Assembly (NCBI GenBank): GCA_964507795.1
Contig: CAZDQV010000030.1
Location: 1 to 20,971 of the forward strand
Direction: 5' to 3'
Source of the DNA: UMGS973 sp964507795
Lineage (GTDB): Bacteria > Bacillota > Clostridia > Peptostreptococcales > Anaerovoracaceae
Length of the DNA: 20,971 nt
Position 1 is the stretch's first letter. Each line of letters opens with the position of its first letter. The position numbers and the translations under genes are program-made. Of this stretch, positions 1 through 7,203 are shown one piece after another. Under the pieces are notes generated by a model. It had not been told where the DNA came from, did no database searches, and was given only the letters and a program-made list of their open reading frames with translations.

Positions 1-49
1 CCTATCGGGTATAATGTCAACACTTTATGTCTTATTTATACCCGATAGG
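1..49 (-). promoter_or_regulatory. Perfect 14-bp inverted repeat flanking a -35 hexamer (operator/promoter for the next gene)
   Basis: Seen: arms CCTATCGGGTATAA (1-14) and TTATACCCGATAGG (36-49) are exact reverse complements, separated by 21 bases. Read on the minus strand, TTGACA (20-15) directly abuts the second arm, so that arm would fill the spacer between this -35 box and a -10 box lying just outside the window. A third partial copy, TTATACCCG, lies at 76-84 over the stop codon of the 73-aa gene. Inference: two operator sites for a repressor controlling the next gene downstream. A terminator is less likely because the loop is long and no T-run is visible inside the window. Confidence 0.5.
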
Positions 50-75
50 GCTTGTTTTAGCTCTCGTCTATTAAA

Positions 76-297
76 TTATACCCGTTCCAGGTACTCTATA
101 TATGCGGCTTTTTTCTCCACATCGTAACGAGCTATTGGCTTTTTACAGATTTTTGCCCTGTTAATTGCCGCCTCGACCGCTGCGGTTGCACGCAAATCCA
201 TTTCTTTATCGCTATCTGTAAGGTACCGGTCACGCTCCTCCGGTTCAATCACCTTAACTGTATACTCTCCTATTTTTTTCGTACATAAATCCACCAT
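76..297 (-). CDS. Small hypothetical protein (73 aa)
   Basis: I do not recognise a named family. The product is charged and soluble, with no signal peptide or membrane segment. It begins MVDLCTKKIGEYTVKV, has an acidic stretch EPEERDRYLTDSDKEMD around residues 18-34, a helix-like Ala-rich part RATAAVEAAINRAK, and ends YDVEKKAAYIEYLERV. The sequence has normal protein character (amphipathic pattern, no low complexity) and lies 23 bases after the hypE stop, so it may be read through from the hyp operon. The ribosome site is weak (GCTGAAAG just before ATG). Its stop codon overlaps a TTATACCCG motif that also forms the nearby inverted repeat. It might be a small regulatory or accessory protein; no function is claimed. 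Confidence 0.55.
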   Translation of the reverse strand: MVDLCTKKIGEYTVKVIEPEERDRYLTDSDKEMDLRATAAVEAAINRAKICKKPIARYDVEKKAAYIEYLERV

Positions 298-320
298 CTT
301 TCAGCTATTCCAAACACCAA

Positions 321-1304
321 CTAACATATCCTCGGCAGCCCCTCGCCGTATAGCATATCAAGGGTTCTTCTGCCTCCAAGTCTTGTTACAAGTTCAACCC
401 CCTTACCTTCTGCAACTTTTCCTATTATTGTTGCATTCTTTCCATGTTCAGTATCCTTTATAACCTCAAGTGCCCTGTCAGCCTGATCCTGCGGCACAAT
501 GACTATCATCTTGCCTTCATTGCCCATATACACAGGGTCAAGACCCAAAATATCCGCAAAGCTTCTGACTTCATCATTTACAGGTAATGCAGTTTCGTTT
601 AATTCTATCCTGCAGCCTGAGGAGTCTGCTATCTCATTTATTATCGTGCCAAGTCCCCCACGCGTCACATCTCTCATGGTCTTTACATTTATATCGTTAT
701 CAAACAATGCATCTGTTATATCCCCAAGAAATCCGCAATCACTTGATATATTGTTTTCGATTCCCATTCTGGCACTTAATATACAGCCATGATGGTCTCC
801 AAGAGTTCCAGACAGTATGATGGCATCTCCCGGCTTCGCATTGGCAGCGCTGATATCTCTGTCTTCTGGTATAACGCCTATTCCCGATGTGTTGATAAAA
901 AGTCCGCCGTTTCCCTCCACGACTTTGGTATCGCCTGCCACAATCTTAACGCCTGCAGCCTTTGCCTGATTTGCCATTGATATTACTATTCTTTCGAGCA
1001 GCTCTATATCAAGGCCTTCTTCAAGAATAAATCCGCAGGTGAGATATTCAGGTTTTGCGCCCATCATCAAAAGGTCATTACATGTGCCGCATACACACAG
1101 CTTGCCTATATCTCCTCCTTTGAATTCAAGAGGTGTAACTACGAACGAGTCTGTCGAGAAAGCTATTCTGCCGCTTACCCGAACCACTGCAGCATCCTCC
1201 ATTTTTTCAAGCACGTCATTGTTAAAATATTTACCGAAAATTCTGCTCATAAGCTCGCTGCCTGTTTTGCCTCCGGCACCGTGAGCCATTATTATTTTTT
1301 CCAT
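321..1304 (-). CDS. hypE: HypE, hydrogenase maturation carbamoyl dehydratase
   Basis: HypE (327 aa here) accepts a carbamoyl group from HypF on its C-terminal cysteine and dehydrates it with ATP to a thiocyanate, the source of the CN ligands of the [NiFe] active site. Seen: an N-terminal MAHGAGGKTG motif of the PurM/AIR-synthase-like fold, internal DAAVV and AGDTKVV motifs, VTRGGLGTIINEIA, and the diagnostic C-terminal PRIC ending with the acceptor cysteine as last residue. The reading frame is open further upstream, but the start at 1304 is chosen because it begins MEKIIMAHGAGG as in the family and has AGGAGA in front. It starts one base after the hypD stop, so translation is probably coupled. 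Confidence 0.95.
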   Translation of the reverse strand: MEKIIMAHGAGGKTGSELMSRIFGKYFNNDVLEKMEDAAVVRVSGRIAFSTDSFVVTPLEFKGGDIGKLCVCGTCNDLLMMGAKPEYLTCGFILEEGLDIELLERIVISMANQAKAAGVKIVAGDTKVVEGNGGLFINTSGIGVIPEDRDISAANAKPGDAIILSGTLGDHHGCILSARMGIENNISSDCGFLGDITDALFDNDINVKTMRDVTRGGLGTIINEIADSSGCRIELNETALPVNDEVRSFADILGLDPVYMGNEGKMIVIVPQDQADRALEVIKDTEHGKNATIIGKVAEGKGVELVTRLGGRRTLDMLYGEGLPRIC

Positions 1305-1305
1305 A

Positions 1306-2349
1306 TTATCTCCTGTTTCTGTACCATATACCGCAGGCCCCCTCTGCTGAAACCATACAAGGTCCATAAGGGTTAAGCGGACTGCATCCTGTGTCAAACA
1401 TCGGGCATTCATCAGGATTGATCCTGCCGACTATAACTTCTGCACATTTGCATGCATCGGGAAGCTTTATATCCTCGTCAAGACCGAAGCTACCGCCATC
1501 ATATGCTCTATATTCATCTTTAAGATAAAGTCCCGACCCTGCTATCGGTCCCAGCCCTCTCCATACGGCGCTTCCTGCTTCAAAATATCTGTCAATCACT
1601 TCAAGTGCCTTGAGATTGCCCTCCGGTCTGACTGCATTAGTATAATAGTTTTTAACCATGTTTTCGCCATTTTCTATCTGCCTTACTATATCATATATGG
1701 TTGCAAGTATATGCTCTCCCTCGAATCCTGCAACTACAAACGGTTTGTGATATTTGTCCGCAAGGGCTTTGTATATATCACTTCCGATTATGACGCTGAC
1801 ATGACCCGGACATATGAATCCGTCTATATCCTGCTGGTTTTCACAAATCCATTCAAGTGCAGGCATAACTCTTTTTAATGCTGTCACAAATCTGATGTTT
1901 GATATGTTTCTTTTATGTGCCTCTTCGAGCATAAGTGCATATGCAGGTGCCGTGGTTTCAAATCCTACAGCGGCAACCACATAAGTCATATCAGGATTTT
2001 TCTCCGCTTTTTCGACAGCTTCAAAAGGAGAATACATAATCTCTACATTGACGCCGTCTCCTTTGTTATCTGCAAAGCTTCCGTTCGTCCCCGGAACTTT
2101 AATCATATCGCCAAATGTCAATACGCTATGATTCTCCATCTTTGCATATTCAAGGCACTTGTCTATGTATGCTGCAGGAGTCACACATACAGGGCACCCC
2201 GGGCCTGATATGAGTTTGATTTTGGGTGATATCAAAGATCTGATACCGTTTTTGAATATACTCGATGTATGAGTCCCGCACACTTCCATCAGTTTGAGTG
2301 GTCTGCCATCATAGTTTTGCAGATATTCAATAACCTTTTGTATCTCCAT
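1306..2349 (-). CDS. hypD: HypD, [4Fe-4S] hydrogenase maturation protein
   Basis: HypD (347 aa) works with HypC as the scaffold on which the Fe(CN)2CO unit of [NiFe] hydrogenases is assembled. Seen: the family cysteine motifs in order, MEVCGTHTSS near residue 23, GPGCPVCVTP near 50-60, ICPGHVSVIIGS in the middle, and the C-terminal cluster region with CPMFDTGC, GPCMVS and GACGIWYRNRR. Length and motif spacing are normal for the family. The gene starts two bases after the hypC stop and ends one base before the hypE start, giving a translationally coupled hypCDE block. Confidence 0.96.
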   Translation of the reverse strand: MEIQKVIEYLQNYDGRPLKLMEVCGTHTSSIFKNGIRSLISPKIKLISGPGCPVCVTPAAYIDKCLEYAKMENHSVLTFGDMIKVPGTNGSFADNKGDGVNVEIMYSPFEAVEKAEKNPDMTYVVAAVGFETTAPAYALMLEEAHKRNISNIRFVTALKRVMPALEWICENQQDIDGFICPGHVSVIIGSDIYKALADKYHKPFVVAGFEGEHILATIYDIVRQIENGENMVKNYYTNAVRPEGNLKALEVIDRYFEAGSAVWRGLGPIAGSGLYLKDEYRAYDGGSFGLDEDIKLPDACKCAEVIVGRINPDECPMFDTGCSPLNPYGPCMVSAEGACGIWYRNRR

Positions 2350-2351
2350 GG

Positions 2352-2561
2352 CTATGCCTCCAGTTCAGCAAACAAATCTATAAGTTCCTGCGCCTTGTCT
2401 TTTTCCATAATTTCTATTGCACATCCGGCATGAACCAGTACATACTGCCCCACCTGTGGCTCGATGATTCCTGTGTTCACATTTACAAGATTGCCTTTGA
2501 AATCAACTTTTGCCATGTTGCCATCTATACTTTTAACTTTCCCCGGTATTGCTATACACAT
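2352..2561 (-). CDS. hypC: HypC/HybG-type hydrogenase maturation chaperone
   Basis: HypC (69 aa) is the small OB-fold chaperone that carries the Fe(CN)2CO unit with HypD and delivers it to the hydrogenase large-subunit precursor. Seen: the diagnostic N-terminus MCIAIPGKV with the essential cysteine at position 2, then VDFKGN and VGQYVLVHAGCAIE, both typical. The frame is open upstream, but position 2561 is the right start: it exposes Cys2 and follows a strong GGAGGAGG ribosome site inside the end of the ybaK-like gene. The start overlaps the preceding stop by one base (TAATG). Length is at the short end of the family. Confidence 0.95.
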   Translation of the reverse strand: MCIAIPGKVKSIDGNMAKVDFKGNLVNVNTGIIEPQVGQYVLVHAGCAIEIMEKDKAQELIDLFAELEA

Positions 2562-3049
2562 TATTTCTCCACCTCCTCCGGAAGCTTGCATACATCTATC
2601 CACTCTATTGCATTCGAGTATCTGAAAAGCTCATCACACGTAAATTCTATCGCACTGTTTGAACTGCCACATGCGGGGAATACTGTATCAAATCTTTTGA
2701 GTGACTCATCCGCATAAACTCTCACTTCAGGATGCTCTATCGCAAAAGCGCATACTCCTCCTATTGCATGACCTGTAAATTCAACGACTTCATCTGCTGT
2801 AAGCATTTTGGCTTTGAGATGGAATTTATCTTTGAACTTCCTGTTGTCTATTCTGGCGTCACCTGCAACCTGTATCAATATGCAGCCCCCATCCTTATCT
2901 TTAAATGAGAGGGTTTTGCATATTCTTGCACCCTCAACTCCAACTGCCTGTGCCGCGAGCTCTACGGTCGCACTCGATACATCAAATTCCAGTATCCGTT
3001 CTTCTATTCCAAACTGTCTGAAATATTCTCTCACTTTATCAATTGCCAT
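2561..3049 (-). CDS. ybaK: YbaK/EbsC-family aminoacyl-tRNA deacylase
   Basis: A 162-aa member of the YbaK/ProX editing family, which hydrolyses mischarged tRNAs such as Cys-tRNA(Pro) or Ala-tRNA(Pro) in the cytosol. Seen: ARICKTLSFKDKDG with the conserved lysine after the N-terminal helices, the central GHAIGGVCAFAIEH loop (family GG-x-x-PFG region), VYADESLKRFDTVFPACG, and a C-terminal TCDELFRYSNA helix. The start at 3049 follows GGAGAGAAG. It overlaps the hypF end by 11 bases and the hypC start by one base, so it is truly inside the hyp operon. Which tRNA it edits, and whether it does anything in hydrogenase maturation, cannot be told from sequence; a trans-editing factor carried along in the operon is the cautious reading. 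Confidence 0.9.
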   Translation of the reverse strand: MAIDKVREYFRQFGIEERILEFDVSSATVELAAQAVGVEGARICKTLSFKDKDGGCILIQVAGDARIDNRKFKDKFHLKAKMLTADEVVEFTGHAIGGVCAFAIEHPEVRVYADESLKRFDTVFPACGSSNSAIEFTCDELFRYSNAIEWIDVCKLPEEVEK

Positions 3050-5327
3050 GTCTTCTCTCCTCTAAAAGCTTCATTCCTATGTAGCTTTGTCCTAAAGCTA
3101 TTCCCCCGTCATTAGGGCTTACCGATATATTATAATAAACCTCAAAACCGCTTTGTCTGAGCAGTTGCAAACATTTTTCAGTAAGTATTCTGTTTTGAAA
3201 AACTCCTCCTGAAAGAGCTGTTTTGTTTATTCCTGTTTCATTTCTTACTGATATGCAGCATTCAAGTACCGTCTGTGCAACTTGCATGTGAAAATCATAT
3301 GCAAGCCTTTCGGCCTCTGTTTCACATCTTGCAGCTGCATCTTCAAGCATTATGGCGCACTGTCCTTCATAATCATTGTAAGCTTTAATCCCGAGAAGTG
3401 CCGCAACCGCGTCAAACAGCCTACCCATGCTTGAACTTGTTATTGTATTTATTTTGTGTTCCAAAGCGCTGTATACCAGCATTTTATCTGCTTTGTACGC
3501 TTCGTTTTCATGTCGCTTTGCATATTCAATTATTCTATCAAGCTCTATTTCAAATTCGTCTGGTGCTGCATGATGAATTTCGTTTTCGTATGCATACCTG
3601 TAACACAATGCCGATTTCCATGCTTCCTTCATAGAGCCATCCCCTCCTATCATACGGATATATTTAAGATGCCTGCTGCGTCTGAATCCGCTGCCTTTGC
3701 ATACAAGGATTTCTCCTCCCCATACATTGCCATCTGTACCGTATCCGGTGCCATCAAAGCTTATTCCTATCACAGCATCGCTGATACTGTGCTCTGCCAT
3801 TACTGATGCTATATGCGCATGATGATGCTGAACCTTGACGGTTTCTATACCGAGGCTCTGCGCAAATATCGACGGTGCATATGCAGGATGCATATCACAT
3901 ATTGCAAGCGTTGGACTGATTCTGAAAAGCTTTTCCATTCTGCTCACATTGTCCTGATATATTTCTATATTCTCACTACTGTCCATATCACCAAAGTACT
4001 GGCTCATATATGCGAATCTACCTTTGGAAAGTGCAAATGAACATTTGAGCTGCCCGCCTGCAGCAAATATCATATCAGTTTTGTCACATTCAGACTCAAC
4101 AAATATCGGAACAGGAGCATAACCTTTGGATCTTCTTATCATCTGCGGATTGCCATCTATTACTCTCACCACAGAATCATCTGCTCTCACGCGAATATCT
4201 CTTTCGTTGTATACCATTGCTGCAATTTGAGGTTTGTCAGCCATAAGCTCTGCCATATTCTCATCGTCTTTAATCATAGGCATATCTGATATATTGGCAC
4301 TGGTGGCTATGAGAGGCCCTCCAAAAGCTTCAAGTATCAGATGCTGTGCTCCCATAGAAGGCAGAAAAGAGCCTACAAACCTGCTCTTCAAAAATTCATC
4401 TGTACTTATGGCATTGCATGGAAGTTTCATCTCTTCTGGCTGCTTTCGCTCAAGCAATATTATCGGCTTTGCAGATGACTCAAGAAGTCTCTCCTCCACC
4501 TCATTCACATATGATATTTTTTTGATCTCTTCTGTGGTTTTGAACATAACAGCAAAAGGCTTTTGCTCTCTTGCTTTGACTTCTCTCAAAGCTGCCACAG
4601 CTTCAGGATTAAACGGATCAGCCATCAGATTGTAACCGCCTACGCCTTTGAAGGCTATAACGCTGCCTTTTGCAAGCAGCTCCGCTGCTTTTGATATGGC
4701 ATCTTCTCTATCATATATGCTGCCATCCCGCATCCTGCACAAAAGTACGGGTCCACAGTCATGACATGATATGGTCTGGGCATGATATCTGCGATCCCTG
4801 ATGTCTGTATATTCAGATTCACAGAATCCGCACATAGGCCAGTCAATCATCGCAGTATTATCTCTGTCATATGGTATCCTGTCAATGATAGTATATCTGG
4901 GGCCGCATACCATACAGGAAATAAAGGGGTGCCTGTATCTGGGATTTGTCTCATTCTCAAGCTCTGCAAGACAGTTTGGACATATCGAAAGGTCTGCAGG
5001 TATCATTGCAACTTCATCATCTCCCTCATCACTGTGGAGAATGGTGAAGCTGTCAAATATTTCATGCTCCTGCTCATATCTTGCAATGTGGACTATCTCT
5101 GCAGGCTCCGGTTTCTCATCACATATAGCGTTTATAAAGCGGTCTATCCGCTCTCTTGTGTCTGTAACCTTTATCTCTACAAGGCCTCCGATATTGAGCA
5201 CCTGCCCTTTCATTGAAAGCCTGCTTGCGACTTTGGCCACAAATGGTCTGAAACCTACTCCCTGTACTATCCCCCATAATTTGATTTTTTCTGTTGTTAT
5301 TTCGCTGTTTATATTATTTATATTCAT
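3039..5327 (-). CDS. hypF: HypF, carbamoyltransferase for hydrogenase cyanide ligands
   Basis: HypF makes carbamoyl-adenylate from carbamoyl phosphate and passes the carbamoyl group to HypE. Domains seen in order: an acylphosphatase-like domain (GIVQGVGFRPFVAKVASRL), a zinc-binding region of CxxC pairs (CPNCLAELE, CMVCGPRYT, CGFCESEY, CHDCGP), a YrdC-like nucleotide domain (VIAFKGVGGYNLMADP), and a Kae1-like C-terminal domain (HHHAHIASVMAEH, SFDGTGYG, SGGVFQNR). About 762 aa, the usual size. The frame stays open into hypB; I chose the start at 5327 (MNINNINSE) because it gives a normal family N-terminus and overlaps hypB by only 14 bases. ATGs at 5345 and 5351 are alternatives, and none has a strong ribosome site, so coupling to hypB is likely. 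Confidence 0.93.
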   Translation of the reverse strand: MNINNINSEITTEKIKLWGIVQGVGFRPFVAKVASRLSMKGQVLNIGGLVEIKVTDTRERIDRFINAICDEKPEPAEIVHIARYEQEHEIFDSFTILHSDEGDDEVAMIPADLSICPNCLAELENETNPRYRHPFISCMVCGPRYTIIDRIPYDRDNTAMIDWPMCGFCESEYTDIRDRRYHAQTISCHDCGPVLLCRMRDGSIYDREDAISKAAELLAKGSVIAFKGVGGYNLMADPFNPEAVAALREVKAREQKPFAVMFKTTEEIKKISYVNEVEERLLESSAKPIILLERKQPEEMKLPCNAISTDEFLKSRFVGSFLPSMGAQHLILEAFGGPLIATSANISDMPMIKDDENMAELMADKPQIAAMVYNERDIRVRADDSVVRVIDGNPQMIRRSKGYAPVPIFVESECDKTDMIFAAGGQLKCSFALSKGRFAYMSQYFGDMDSSENIEIYQDNVSRMEKLFRISPTLAICDMHPAYAPSIFAQSLGIETVKVQHHHAHIASVMAEHSISDAVIGISFDGTGYGTDGNVWGGEILVCKGSGFRRSRHLKYIRMIGGDGSMKEAWKSALCYRYAYENEIHHAAPDEFEIELDRIIEYAKRHENEAYKADKMLVYSALEHKINTITSSSMGRLFDAVAALLGIKAYNDYEGQCAIMLEDAAARCETEAERLAYDFHMQVAQTVLECCISVRNETGINKTALSGGVFQNRILTEKCLQLLRQSGFEVYYNISVSPNDGGIALGQSYIGMKLLEERRHGN

Positions 5328-6036
5328 CGTGGTGATTGTGTTCATGGTCATGATGATGTTCTTTGATTTCAAGAGCGAAAGCTTTTGATTGTAACCATGC
5401 CGCCACTTCATCAAAGCCTTCTCCTGTTTTGCCTGATACTCTGAATACAGGCACTTCTTTGTTGAGTGCTCTAATGCCTTTCATAAAAAACTCTTCGTCA
5501 AAATCCAGGTATGGAACAAGGTCTACTTTGTTAAGAATTATAACGTCGGCTTTTTCAAATGCAAGTGGGTATTTGTATGGTTTGTCACTGCCTTCTGTTA
5601 CTGTCGATATGAGCATCTTGACATGCTCTCCTATTGAAAACTCGGCAGGGCACACCAGATTCCCTATATTCTCTATAAAGAGAGCCGCTCTCTGCTCACT
5701 GTAATCAAAATGCATATGGTCTATCATATGGTCTATCATGGGGGCATCAAGATGACATGCCCCGAAAGTGTTAATCTGATGCGTATCAATACCAAGGCCT
5801 TTGAGAGTCTGCGTATCAAGATCGGATTCAATATCTCCCTCTATTACATATGGTTTGATATTTTCAAGCCTTGAAATTATATTCCTGAGTACAGTTGTTT
5901 TACCTACTCCCGGCGCTCCCATTTCATTTATCACAAGTACTCCGTGTGAAGACATGTGTTCATTGATATGCTCTGCAATATGGTCATTTTCGTCCATTAT
6001 GTTTTCCATTACATCTATTTTTTTAATATCGTGCAT
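5314..6036 (-). CDS. hypB: HypB, nickel-insertion GTPase with C-terminal His-rich tail
   Basis: HypB (240 aa) is the GTPase that, with HypA, inserts nickel into the hydrogenase large subunit. Seen: Walker A GAPGVGKT at residues 40-47, the metal-site pair Cys94-His95 in FGACHLDA, a conserved Cys129 in NLVCPAEF, and NKVD at 169-172. The N-terminus lacks the CxxCGC high-affinity nickel motif of the E. coli protein. Instead the last 15 residues are EHHHDHEHNHHDEYK, with seven histidines. His-rich nickel-storage segments are known in HypB but normally lie near the N-terminus, so the position is unusual. The start overlaps the hypA stop (TAATG) after an AGAGGTGG site; the tail codons overlap the hypF start. 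Confidence 0.95.
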   Translation of the reverse strand: MHDIKKIDVMENIMDENDHIAEHINEHMSSHGVLVINEMGAPGVGKTTVLRNIISRLENIKPYVIEGDIESDLDTQTLKGLGIDTHQINTFGACHLDAPMIDHMIDHMHFDYSEQRAALFIENIGNLVCPAEFSIGEHVKMLISTVTEGSDKPYKYPLAFEKADVIILNKVDLVPYLDFDEEFFMKGIRALNKEVPVFRVSGKTGEGFDEVAAWLQSKAFALEIKEHHHDHEHNHHDEYK

Positions 6037-6377
6037 TATTCCACCTCTATTGATTCGATATAAAATTCTTTGCCTATCTGTGTCGGTTCTCCATCAGTGC
6101 CACATGAGGGACATGCAAATGACATGGGTGCTCTTTCAAATAAAGTGCCACACGAAGGGCATCTCAGCTTTGGTTTGATTCTTTTCATATTTATCTGCGC
6201 GCCTTCACACAAAGTACCCTCAGCTATAAGGTCGAAGTACATATGGATAGACTCGGGAACAAGTCCCGAGTAATCACCTACGACAAGGTTGACACTTACC
6301 ACTTTGGATGCTCCTGCCTCTGTGCAGTTCTTGGATGCTATTTTAACTATCTGCTCTGTAATCGGATATTCGTGCAT
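6036..6377 (-). CDS. hypA: HypA, nickel metallochaperone
   Basis: HypA (113 aa) binds nickel through its N-terminal MHE motif and a structural zinc, and partners HypB. Seen: the MHEYPITEQ start with His2, VVGDYSGLVPESIHMYF in the middle, and the zinc site Cys73, Cys76, Cys89, Cys92 in two CPSC motifs. The start at 6377 is chosen because the nickel ligand needs MH at the N-terminus; the frame is open 10 codons further upstream. AAAAGGCGG precedes the start. It is the first gene of the hyp operon, behind a good promoter at 6407-6435. Confidence 0.95.
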   Translation of the reverse strand: MHEYPITEQIVKIASKNCTEAGASKVVSVNLVVGDYSGLVPESIHMYFDLIAEGTLCEGAQINMKRIKPKLRCPSCGTLFERAPMSFACPSCGTDGEPTQIGKEFYIESIEVE

Positions 6378-6406
6378 AACAAACCGCCTTTTCAGTCTTA
6401 TACTCA

Positions 6407-6435
6407 ATTATATCGTCTTTTTTTGCCTGTTTCAA
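6407..6435 (-). promoter_or_regulatory. Predicted sigma-A promoter of the hyp operon
   Basis: On the minus strand TTGAAA (6435-6430), a 17-base spacer and a perfect TATAAT (6412-6407) lie about 30 bases before the hypA start. A short inverted repeat CTGTT-TC-AACAG (6427-6438) covers the -35 box and could be an operator. No terminator with a T-run lies between the sortase stop and this promoter, so some readthrough from the upstream genes is possible. Confidence 0.7.
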
Positions 6436-6455
6436 CAGACTTGAGATATTTTATA

Positions 6456-7190
6456 TTATTCGACCCTCTTTGCAACAACCGCAAATCTTCCATCATCCGT
6501 ATGATAACTGCATGTCGAAAGGGTCATAAGTTGTATCCCGTATTCTGATGAAATTCCTGTATCATACAAAGCGAGACTTCTGATATTTTGCATATACTCA
6601 TCATATTCAGAACTGTCTGCTGCATCAGTAAAGCTGTAATATCTGAAATCAGTGCTGTTCTCTGCTTGTATTTTACTTTTAAATGCAGCTATTATTTCAT
6701 ATTTTCGCTCGCCGTCTGGCATCTTAATATTTATATATCTGTGTTCTTTCCAGAAATCATAATCCTCATATTTCAATAGCTGACTGAACATAGTGCTGTT
6801 TTTCATATTGTGCCCGTAAATTATCAGGTTTGACGATTTATCCACATCACACCTGCTGTCTAAAAACGGCAGTCCGCTGTAAGAATACTCTTTGTCAAAG
6901 TCACGGTGCAGATAATACTCCGGGTCATTTGGAGTATACATAACAGGATAGTTGATATCAGTACCCTCAATATTAAGCCAGAATATCGTATCGCTGTTTT
7001 TTTGAAACAGGTCTTCGCCCCTCTCCGCTGCCTTTGCCAGCTCCTTTGTCTGTTCTTTTTCATCAGAAAGCCTGCCGCAAGTGGTTATTAGCTTAAATCC
7101 GCTTATAACCAGCGCCAGGGCAAGTATTACCAGGACTATTATCTTTATAGGTTTTCCCACTCTCATTTTGTCACCACTACAGACTTTCAT
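6456..7190 (-). CDS. Class B sortase
   Basis: A membrane-anchored cysteine transpeptidase that joins a sorted surface protein to peptidoglycan or polymerises pilins on the outer face of the membrane. Seen: one N-terminal membrane segment (about residues 15-37, very hydrophobic), and the catalytic triad His127 in IIYGHNM, Cys227 in LSTCSYH, and Arg235 in DDGRFAVVAKR close to the C-terminus. The extended region between His and Cys and the NYPVMYTPNDPEYYLHRDF segment fit class B (SrtB). The start is uncertain: ATG at 7190 lies 13 bases after the dapB-like stop, while ATG at 7166 has GGTG in front and gives a more usual short N-terminus. No LPxTG/NPxTG-type substrate is encoded in this window. 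It is probably cotranscribed with the two genes upstream. Confidence 0.9.
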   Translation of the reverse strand: MKVCSGDKMRVGKPIKIIVLVILALALVISGFKLITTCGRLSDEKEQTKELAKAAERGEDLFQKNSDTIFWLNIEGTDINYPVMYTPNDPEYYLHRDFDKEYSYSGLPFLDSRCDVDKSSNLIIYGHNMKNSTMFSQLLKYEDYDFWKEHRYINIKMPDGERKYEIIAAFKSKIQAENSTDFRYYSFTDAADSSEYDEYMQNIRSLALYDTGISSEYGIQLMTLSTCSYHTDDGRFAVVAKRVE

Positions 7191-7203
7191 ATTGTAATCT
7201 GAA

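Noticed and set aside
499..5388. Many plus-strand open frames of 60-195 codons opposite the hyp genes
   Set aside because: They lie antisense to strongly recognised hyp genes, lack ribosome sites and family motifs, and result from codon bias of the real genes.
6427..6438. CTGTT-TC-AACAG hairpin as terminator of the sortase gene
   Set aside because: The stem is only 5 bp and is followed by an A-run and no T-run on the minus strand. It overlaps the -35 box and is better read as a possible operator.
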